Part shown: positions 7,346 to 14,099 of the stretch, in pieces | Layout of the letters: each line of letters starts with the position of its first letter | Numbering within the stretch: position 1 is the first letter of the stretch | Source of the DNA: Entophlyctis helioformis | Taxonomy: Eukaryota; Chytridiomycota; Chytridiomycetes; Chytridiales; Chytriomycetaceae | DNA: 14,099 nucleotides | Assembly (NCBI GenBank): GCA_025526915.1 | Contig: JAHLKH010000409.1 | Location: 1-14,099, forward strand | Direction: 5' to 3' | The notes under the pieces: model-generated | Told to the model about the DNA's origin: nothing | Seen by the model: only the letters and a program-made list of their open reading frames with translations | Database searches by the model: none | Made by a program: the position numbers and the translations under genes

Positions 7346-9361
7346 TTACAGAGGCGTCATGGCAATGGAATCAGACTGAGCAGCGGTCATGGCGGCCTTC
7401 TTGGCTCTGTTGCGATAGACCATGGCAACCTTGACAATGACTGCAAGGACAATCACACAGCCGAGCACAATCGAGATGATGGACTCTGTTCCCAAAGGCT
7501 TTGGTGGCTCTGCCACTGTCAATAGAACACCAAGGACGTGTCAGTGTTTTGGCTTATTGCCAGGCATGCGATGGTGAGCATGGCGTGGCGTACGTCTCAT
7601 GCACAGTCTGGCGGATCTCTCATCTGTGAAAGTGATGCTTGTGTTGCGAGTATCGCATTGATCAAACAAAAATCCTCCAAGGTAGAGGTTGGTCCTGCCT
7701 TCAAGCTTTGGATTGTTGTTGAGTCGCCTGTTGTGAGGATGCGAGTCAGCATTGAGGTGCTTGCAATGAAGCTGAGAGTGGACTGGCAACTTACAAGTAC
7801 CCAAAGCCCATGCCATCCAAAGCTGCCGACACGTTGCCTGACAGCTGGTTGTTCTCGAGTGATCTGTACATACATCCAGCAAGAGTGGTTAGAATATCAT
7901 GTGAATACACCAAGACTGTCATTCTTGTTGATGACTTACAGATAACTGATACTCGACAGGTTTCTGAAGGATGCTGGGATTGGGCCAGTCAGCTGGTTGT
8001 TGCCCATATAGCTGCATTCAGCCAACACGGTGGTTAGAATAGCAGGCGGATGCGATACCATGGATGCAGCATGGGACTGTGACAGCGGCTTACAGTTCAT
8101 CAAGAGGCAATTTCCCTATGGAGTCGGGAATCGAGCCATTCAGCTGATTATTTCTCAGAACACTGCATGCCAGTATGTCAGTCATGCAGCATCGCACGAT
8201 CCAAATGCGGTTACAATGGTGTGCATTTACAGGCTGCGGAGGTACGTAAGACGACCAATGGATTCAGGGATGCTGCCCGAGATGCGGTTAAAACCGGCAT
8301 TACTTGGCAGGCAGGGCCATGAATGTCAGTCCATGATGCAAGCAATGCAGTCAATGAAACTGAGATGCATTTGTTGGCTTACACATATCTCAGGTTTGTG
8401 CATCTGACCACGCCATCAAGCGTGCCGGTGAAGCTGTTGTTGGAAAGGCTCCTGTACAAGCAAAGCATGACGCTGTCAGCTTCAACCAATGCACGACCAT
8501 GGCCAATGGCAAGCATGCAACTTACAGACTGTACAGCTTTGGGAGAGCAGGCAGTGCCGACAGATCCGAGGCAAACTGGTTGTATGACAAGTCACTGTTT
8601 GGATGGTCAGCAAGAAGATTGTCCAGCCTGCTGCTCAGATGGACTCACAGAGTGTCCAAGTTGGGCAAGGGCTTGAGAACATCGAGCGTGCCAGAGAGTG
8701 CGTTGCCTTCAAGGTTCCTGCTCATCACCATTGTGAGTGTCAGCGGCAGATCTCGCTGCTTGCGAATGCAGTCAGTGCACAGGCACAACTTACAGGATTT
8801 CAAGAGAGGACATGTTGCCAAAGATGGCAGGCAGTGGACCCGACAGCTGGTTGCCATGGAGATCAAGCACCCTCAGCTTTGTCAGGTTTCCCAAGCTCGG
8901 GGGCACCGGACCCGACAGCTTGTTGTAGTAGAGGGCCAGCCTCTCCAGCTTGGTAAGATTGCCAAAGCTTGCTGGGATGGTGCCCGACAGACCGTTGCGG
9001 CTCACATCACTGCAAGCAGAAAGGGGTGAGTGGATATCAACAGCAGAGATGAGCTGGCACAACTCACAGCGAGACAAGCTCAGTGAGCGATCCGAGCGAC
9101 TCGGGCAGTGGGCCGGTCAGCTTGACACTTCGCAGAAAGCTGCGACGGTTGACCAAGCAGGTGGCGTTCAAGTGGTAGTCAGCAAGGAGGGCCACGGAGG
9201 CAGACAGCAACAACAACGACCACTCACAAGGTGCTGACTCTGCCGTTGGTGCACTCGACTAGGACAGCGGTTGTATTGGTAAGGGGGCAGCAGTTGGTGA
9301 CATTGGCAAAGGCCGACGGGAACGCCTGGGCGAGAACAGCGCAGTCTGCCGGTGCACTCAT
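7346..9361 (-). CDS. Leucine-rich-repeat single-pass membrane protein, 12 exons, 404 aa
   Basis: Exons (minus strand): 9361-9228, 9139-9068, 9009-8794, 8717-8649, 8594-8526, 8451-8383, 8302-8231, 8162-8094, 8011-7940, 7863-7795, 7727-7594, 7515-7346. All junctions are GT-AG and the phases close to 404 codons plus TAA. Exon 1 is an N-cap with paired cysteines (TNCCPL, VECTNG). Exons 2-10 encode 11 plant-type repeats (LxLxxNxLSGxIPxxxGNLTxL); each exon is 69 or 72 nt for one repeat, except exon 3 with three (216 nt), and these introns are phase 2 at the same repeat position. Exon 11 is a C-cap with two cysteines. Exon 12 has a Pro-rich linker, a membrane span (about 361-382) and a 22-residue basic then Ser/Thr tail, with no kinase. 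From the family, a surface recognition or adhesion role is plausible. No signal peptide is seen at the chosen ATG, so an undetected upstream exon is possible. Confidence 0.88.
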
Positions 9362-9504
9362 GGAAGGTCTGGAATCGATTAGGTGAGGGAAGGGGGCAGC
9401 GGCGTCGCCTATTTGAATGCTGGTCCAGGCAGCCAAGCAGAGAGTGCTGTCAAAATTTTACTGCTTTGCTTCATATGGCGCAAAATTGCAAGTCGATCCA
9501 AGGG

Positions 9505-10695
9505 TCACAGCGTCGACAGCTTGTACAGGTCGTGCCGCCGGTGGCTCTCGACAGGCATATCCCGTCGCACTGATGCAACGAGCCCGAGATCAAGGTCCGC
9601 CACCTCGATGCACGGCTCGGCCGTCTTGCAGTCAGCGACGACTGTCCCCCATGGATCCACAATCTGCAAGGGGCGGTGAGTGCGGGACACTTCAAACGAC
9701 AGACGACAGACGACGGTGGCGAGGTTACCATGGCATGCCCGTAGCTCGCCCGATGGGCCGTATGCAAGCCGCTCTGCGCGCTGGCAATGACATAACACTG
9801 CGTCTCGATGGCGCGTGCACGCAGCAGCGGCTCCCAGTGCGCCGGCCCCGTCTTGACGGTGAATGCCGACGGGAACGTGAGGATCTGTGCACCGGCCCGT
9901 CGCAGCAGCGTCGACTGCTCGGGGAACCGCATGTCGTAGCATGTCGCGAGACCCACGGCACCGAACGGTGTGGCCACGGGTTTGGGAACTGCCAAGTCAA
10001 GTCAAGCGATGCCAAGTCAAGCGATGCCGTGCCAAGCCGTCTGTGAGTGTGGGTGAGTGTATATGGACAGATGGACGGATGGACAGATGGCGAGACGACG
10101 CACATTCCCGGCCCGCGATCGTGGTGGAGGACTCCATGAGGATGGGGCCGTTGGTGATGGACACATCGAACAGATGGATCTTGCGGTACACGGCGGCCAA
10201 CTCGCCCTGGCTGTCAATGACTGCGGGCCGGTGCCCACGCCAAGCCCCGCCAGTGTCAGTCAAGCCGCCATGCCGACCTCGCAGAGCCAGCGGTGCCACT
10301 CACGCAGATGCGAGTTGAAGAAGCGGCCGGGCGGGGTCTCGCTGCCGCCAGCGGGCTCACAGGCAGCAGCCTCTTGCTCGTGCACACCGACAGAGACGTA
10401 GACACCGGCCGAGCGGGCGGCGTTGCGCAGCTCCGTCACAAAGTGTCCCGTCAGGGGCTGTGCGAGCGCCAGGCCCTGCTCCTTGTTGGCCGCGATGTAG
10501 TCGGTTGCTTCGGGCAGGAAGATGGCCTACGGGCCGGCAGCTGTCAGCATCGGGCGAACTGGCTGTCTGGCTGAGCAAGCAGAGAGTTGTCACCTTGCAG
10601 CCACGGGCAGCCGCCGCACGGACAAGCTGTAATGCCGTGGCAAGGTTGTCGGCCACAACAGGCGTCGACCGAAGCTGTGCAACAGCCACAAGCAT
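9505..10695 (-). CDS. NIT1: Nit1-type nitrilase family protein, probable deaminated glutathione amidase
   Basis: Five exons (10695-10594, 10526-10304, 10220-10104, 9988-9729, 9663-9505) close exactly to 286 codons and TGA, normal for the family. The catalytic triad of the nitrilase superfamily is visible: E40 in FLPEA, K122 in YRKIHLFD and C164 in ATCYDMRFPE. Other Nit1 signatures are TGPAHWEPLLRARAIE, QCYVIASAQ, RASYGHAM, VDPWGTVVA and a final SHRRHDLY. From family knowledge it hydrolyses deaminated glutathione, a metabolite-repair reaction, in cytosol or mitochondria. The methionine starts directly at the domain, so no targeting peptide is visible. Introns are 67, 83, 115 and 65 nt; the third carries a 15-nt tandem duplication (9999-10028) and a GGACAGAT-type repeat (10065-10090). 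The start lies 43 bp after the stop of the BRD-like gene, leaving little room for a separate promoter. Nit2-type omega-amidase is less likely because of the FLPEA and VDPWGTVVA context. Confidence 0.92.
9999..10028 (+). repeat. 15-nt perfect tandem duplication in nitrilase intron 3
   Basis: AAGTCAAGCGATGCC occurs twice head to tail (9999-10013 and 10014-10028), entirely inside the third intron of the nitrilase gene. Confidence 0.85.
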
Positions 10696-10738
10696 GGTTG
10701 GAAAGGATCGGTCTGCAGGGGAAACCTCGTTCAAGCTC

Positions 10739-13039
10739 TTATTGTGTAAGTCTCTGCGCCAATGGACGGGTCGTTGACCCATAGGACAGCCGGGACGATC
10801 GCGACTGGCTCTGCAGCTGGCGGTGCGACTGGGGAGTGGATGCCGAGCCAGACGACGGACGCGACCCGCCGAGTGCAGACGGCGTGCCAGGCGTGTATGG
10901 CATGGGTAATGCACCTGCGGCAGCATTGGCGGCAAACCCAGCCACGCCGGGTGCACCTCCCGGCTGGGCAAGACCGCCAGCACTGCCTGCTTGGCCAGCC
11001 GCGTTTGCGGGGTTGGAGCAGGCTTCGCGGGGAAAGATGGTGTTGCCGACTTCGTTGCTCAGGAATGCAAACGGCTTGTGTGGAGGCAGCGTGCCCTTGA
11101 AGCCCGGCTCGTACATGTTGACGAGCGTCCATGCATCTGCGAGCAGATCGGCCGTCACCAGATCGCTGGGTGCAACGCGCTTGGTCAGTGCCGTCAGGTT
11201 CTGCTTGAGCGCCTGGGCTGTTGTACAAGAGAGCAGTGTGAGGCAGTGTCGTGGCAGTCGTCGAGAGGCACAGAGTGATAGCCCATGTGTGCAAGCCTAC
11301 CGCATTGCAGTTCCTCAATCTCAACCTGCGGACCGCCAGACGTCTTTCTCTTGAGCACGTTGCGGGTCTTGAGACGCTCAGACTGGAAGGCGAGCAAGCG
11401 CTGGAGAAGCGTCGCGTTCTGGGCGAGCAGATCAGCTGTGCCAGCCTGATCAAGCAGCTTGGCAACGGTCTCTGGTTTGGAGTCCTGCCTCAACAGGGGC
11501 AGCAAGAGCGACCAGTCTGGGTCGTTGGTGAGCGGGGCCAGGTTCTCTGGGTCCAGCTTGGCCTTTTCGGGTGCTTCGAGCCTGGCCAGCTCCAAGTCGT
11601 CCAGACGGCGAGGCGGCACGATGGCTTCAACGGGGATCGACCGGAGGCCGGTGGCTGCGGGATCGCCAGCGCCATGGACATCGACGCTGATGCCATTGAA
11701 CGAGGGAACCGTTTCTGGCAGCGGCTGCTCATCGACATAGTCCATCTCGACGCGCAGGGATCTCAGGAACATCATGGACGACTCGGACACGGACACGGAT
11801 GCCCTGGACGAGTCGGCGACGGGGGCAAACGACGAGAACACGCCATAGTCTCTGTACTCGACTATTGCAAGCGGTGAGGTCAGCAAAAGTGCAGACGAGC
11901 GGTGCACAGCGAGGCGGTATGCTCACCTGGGGCGACTGGGATGCCTGCGGGGATCTTTCTGGGAGGCAGAGGCTTTTGGCGCTTTGGGGGCGTGTCGAGA
12001 CGGCCAGGACCGGGAGGGCAGACGCGGGAAGAGACGGGGTCGGGATGACCTTGACCTTGCTGACGACGTCACCTGGCAGGCGAGACGGCGAGAGACAAGA
12101 GGCGTGAGACAAGCGATAGAGAGAGAGACGCGAGGCAGAGACGCGAGGCAGAGAGACGCGAGGTGTACGTACCCAGAGGAAACGAGTCGATGGGATGCGG
12201 GTGAGCGCCTGTGAAGTAAAAGGTGCCGTCGGTGCCGCGCTGGACGAGCGCCGTCTTTTGGCGGCGGATGTTGGCGTCTGCGGGTTGGCTGGGGAGGTCA
12301 GCCAGGTAGGTAGGGGGCAGTGAGACACAGAAGGAGAGACACAGAAGGAGAGACACTTGCCCAGAGCCAGATCCAGCACGGTCTTGTTGGCGGGAGGGCC
12401 GGGAGCGGCGGCTCGCTGGGGGCGTGGGCCGGCTGTGACTGGGCGAGGCTGCTGTGGATCAGCCGTGTGGCGAGCCGGTCGAGGCTGCGGGCGGCTGTCG
12501 GTGGGGCATGCGTGTGAGACAGGCATGTTCAAGTGGCCGAGACAGGCAGGTGAGACAGACGGGTGCATTCATGGGGCACATCGGAGCACCTTGGTGGATG
12601 GCGTGGGCAGCGGGATAGTGGACGAGGCGTGGCGGACGACGAGCGACAGGTCGGTCTGGAAGGCAGCCAGCGACGAGTAGTGGCCGAGCAGCGTGCGGTC
12701 GGCGAGGGTGGCGAGCGAGACGGGCTGCTGCTGGTTGTGCTGCTGCTGCTGTTGTTGTTGTTGGTCGTCATGGTGGCCGTGTGGTGGTTGCAGGGGCGGG
12801 TCGGCTGTGAAGAAGCCCGAGTCGTCGGTGCTGGCAGGTTGGCGAGGGACAGGCAGTTGGCGTGAGACAGCCAGCGGGACAGCCAGCGAGACAGCCAGCC
12901 AGCGAGACAGCGAGACAGCGAGACAGCCAGACGGCACGCACGCAAGCAGCACCGTGAGCAGCTTCTTGAGCAGGCGGCTCAGGTCCGAGTCTGTGGCCGA
13001 CGGCGACAGGGCCGCGGCGAGCGAGGCGGCCGAGCGCAT
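10739..13039 (-). CDS. BRD7/BRD9-like chromatin protein: degenerate bromodomain plus DUF3512
   Basis: Proposed exons: 13039-12942, 12830-12590, 12494-12361, 12277-12173, 12072-11927, 11861-11301, 11217-10739, about 587 aa, close to human BRD9. Residues from LSRLLKKLL through DSGFF, PVSLATL, HYSSLAAFQTDLSLV and ARSLDRLATRLI follow the bromodomain helices. The ZA loop is replaced by a Gln/His tract, and the acetyl-lysine-binding Asn position reads Ile (HASSTIPLPT). Next, VQRGTDGTFYFTGAHPHPIDSFPLG matches the GDGS..HPVD region of BRD7/9, and EYRDYGVFSSFAPVADSS is the DUF3512 hallmark. The C-terminus is Ala/Gly/Ser/Gln-rich. By homology it would be a nuclear SWI/SNF-type remodeller subunit. The frame does not carry through at two places (exon 2 to 3 and inside exon 5), so the exon model is provisional: indels, unusual splicing or early decay. 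Intron 3 uses either a GC donor at 12360 or a GT donor at 12356. Introns are rich in CTGTCTC repeats. Confidence 0.78.
12076..12164. repeat. GAGACGCGAGGCA-type simple repeats in BRD-like intron 4
   Basis: The plus strand shows repeated GAGACGCGAGGCAGAG blocks and GAGAGAGA, so the coding strand is pyrimidine-rich. The repeats lie wholly inside the intron 12073-12172. Confidence 0.8.
12322..12357. repeat. 15-nt tandem repeat in BRD-like intron 3
   Basis: GAGACACAGAAGGA units repeat twice with a partial third copy. On the coding strand they read TCCTTCTGTGTCTC, directly downstream of the donor site. Confidence 0.8.
12861..12932. repeat. GAGACAGC/CCAGCGAGACAG simple repeats in BRD-like intron 1
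   Basis: Dense GACAGCCAGCGAGACAG units fill most of the first intron. On the gene's coding strand they read CTGTCTCGCTGGCTGTC. Confidence 0.85.
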
Positions 13040-13141
13040 TTGCGTTTGAGATCTTTCGGCACCTGCGACTCGCCCGTCTGCTTGCCAACACCTGTTCGAC
13101 CACACCCGACCAACACCGTCTCGACACCACACTCGACCGCC
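13040..13141. promoter_or_regulatory. 102-bp divergent intergenic region (putative bidirectional promoter)
   Basis: This is the whole space between the start codon of the BRD-like gene (minus) and that of the plus-strand gene at 13142. No TATA box is visible; the plus side is rich in CACACC/CGACCA words and ends CGCCATGG, a good start context. Both genes must share or overlap promoter and leader sequence here, unless transcripts start inside the opposite gene. Confidence 0.55.
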
Positions 13142-14017
13142 ATGGGCAGCGCGTCGTCCAAGCCAGCCAGGCGTGCCGCCGAGGCTGCTGCACGGGCGGC
13201 CACGGCAGCAGCAGAACCGACACCCACAGCAGCAGCAACACCTGCAGCCGCACGACGCCTGCCGTCCACACCCACAACGCACATTCCCACTCAGACCCAC
13301 GCACAGAGTCACAGTCACACAGGCAGCCCGCAGAGCGAGGCCCACGCACAGCAGCCCCCGCACGAGCTGCCGCCGTGGCAGGCGCCCGCAGAGGCCGAGA
13401 CGGCCCGCGACTACCAGAAGATCCTCGACGCCTTCCACTCGCTGCACAGCGCCGTCGACAAGCGTGCCATCCCCGAGGCCGGCTATGCCAAGGTACTCCT
13501 GCCTGTCTGTCTGTCTGCCTGCCTGCCTGTCTGCCTTGCGCATTCCCATCGGTCGGCCCACCTGTCTGACCCGTGCCACACCACAACCACAACAGGACAA
13601 TGAGATGCTCAACATCCTCAAGATGCGCCAGGAGCGCGACGACTTATGAAGCTGTCCGAGGGTGCCCGTGCCGAGCTGCGGCGCGCTCAGCAGCAGCAGC
13701 AGCAGCAGCAGCAACTGTCGCGCTCGACTGCCGCGTCGGCCCTCGACTCGTCCCCGCTGCCCGTGCACAAGGCCTCGGTCGATGCATCCAGCGCATGCTG
13801 CGCAGCCGCCGCGTCGTCACAGCCGCTGCCTGGACGCCCGAGGCCGCCGCCGCGGATCTGGGCTGGGACCGAGTCAGGCTCGGCCACCGTGCGCCTCCTG
13901 GCGCAGTACGTCAACACCGCCGAGCCCGGCATCATCACGGGCGCAGCCAACCAGCTCGTGCCTGCCGTCTGGCGCGATCCCGTCTCGCCGCCGCCCTCCT
14001 CCTCCTCCACGGCATGA
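13142..14017 (+). CDS. Possible N-myristoylated, Ala/Gln-rich protein, interrupted by an ATGA stop/start overlap
   Basis: Exon 1 is 13142-13492 (117 codons); the intron is 13493-13595 (phase 0, GTACTC to ACAACAG); exon 2 opens at 13596. The frame starts MGSASSK, which fits the N-myristoylation pattern (Gly2, Ser6, basic residue 7) and suggests membrane attachment. A low-complexity Ala/Thr/Pro/His segment follows, then a helical part (DYQKILDAFHSLHSAVDKR). Exon 2 gives DNEMLNILKMRQERDDL and stops at TGA 13647-13649. A second frame starts at the overlapping ATG 13646 and runs to 14017 (123 codons), beginning MKLSEGARAELRRA with a nine-Gln run and ending with a YVNTAEPGIITGAANQL block. The two parts read like one helical protein split by a one-base frame error. 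I do not recognise the family. Alternatives are two proteins or reinitiation. Confidence 0.6.
13499..13540 (+). repeat. CTGTCTGCC simple repeat in an intron
   Basis: A CCTGTCTGTCTGTCTGCCTG-type run lies just after the donor of the intron 13493-13595. It is pyrimidine-rich on the coding strand, like the repeats in the introns of the minus-strand genes. Confidence 0.85.
13690..13714 (+). repeat. CAG trinucleotide repeat coding for polyglutamine
   Basis: Eight CAG codons then CAA encode nine glutamines in the 13646-14017 frame, preceded by Arg-Ala. Such tracts vary in length by slippage. Confidence 0.85.
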
Positions 14018-14069
14018 GGCTCACTTGAGCTCACTTGGAGTGGGCATCCTCGCCGTCCCGAAGCGTCTG

Positions 14070-14075
14070 AATAAA
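14070..14075 (+). terminator. Polyadenylation signal AATAAA
   Basis: AATAAA lies 53 nt after the stop at 14017, at the right end of the window, in the correct position to end the transcript of the 13142 gene. It supports the second frame (to 14017) being part of the same transcription unit. Confidence 0.65.
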
Positions 14076-14099
14076 AGCGCACGCGTGCAACCGTCACTC

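Noticed and set aside
9409..9474. Minus-strand ATG at 9474 with a short hydrophobic run, considered as a signal-peptide exon for the LRR gene
   Set aside because: It is out of frame with the LRR start, ends at a TAG, and its single GT donor gives no product with a signal peptide.
12080..12932. Repeat clusters considered as a CRISPR-like array
   Set aside because: Units are short, variable and directly adjacent with no unique spacers, and they sit in introns of a eukaryotic gene.
13040..13768. Upstream extension of the minus-strand BRD-like frame across the divergent gene
   Set aside because: The extension is Cys/Arg-rich low-complexity sequence antisense to the plus-strand gene; the bromodomain part starts naturally at the ATG at 13039.

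Overview
The window looks like nuclear DNA of a fungus. Support comes from short GT-AG introns (about 54-160 nt) with CTRAC-type branch sites, secreted proteins with signal peptides and one dibasic processing site, a Ty3/gypsy retroelement piece, TATAAA and AATAAA signals, and very tight gene spacing. The GC-rich, intron-dense genes and the plant-type LRR membrane protein hint at an early-diverging (chytrid-like) fungus. That placement is an inference, not something the sequence proves.

Layout. Positions 1-772 hold a secreted cysteine-rich protein on the minus strand, cut by the left edge, with a tentative Frizzled-like cysteine pattern. Positions 773-3791 are a 3-kb stretch with no convincing gene; its strand composition flips near 1830, and it holds a strong hairpin and promoter-proximal direct repeats. 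Positions 3792-5218 are a complete plus-strand unit: TATA box, secreted cysteine-rich protein with one 60-nt intron, and AATAAA. An orphan TATA box with a tiny ORF lies at 5295-5411. Positions 5408-7312 are a minus-strand open frame carrying the RNase H and integrase of a Ty3/gypsy element, with no reverse transcriptase, gag or LTR visible.

Positions 7346-13039 are a compact minus-strand series read right to left. First comes a BRD7/BRD9-like chromatin protein (bromodomain plus DUF3512), then a Nit1-type nitrilase (deaminated glutathione amidase) starting 43 bp after its stop. A 12-exon LRR single-pass membrane protein follows 143 bp after the nitrilase stop. All exon phases of the nitrilase (286 aa) and the LRR protein (404 aa) close exactly; the BRD gene has two places where the frame does not carry through. 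A plus-strand gene for a possibly N-myristoylated protein starts 102 bp from the BRD start codon (divergent pair). It is interrupted by an ATGA stop/start overlap and ends with AATAAA at 14070.

The genes do not form an obvious pathway; close spacing is the main link. The points most worth a second look are the one-LRR-per-exon architecture with every LRR intron in phase 2, the degenerate bromodomain with polyglutamine in place of its ZA loop, the pyrimidine-rich CTGTC-type repeats in introns always oriented with the gene, the intact RNase H-integrase frame, and the ATGA overlap.
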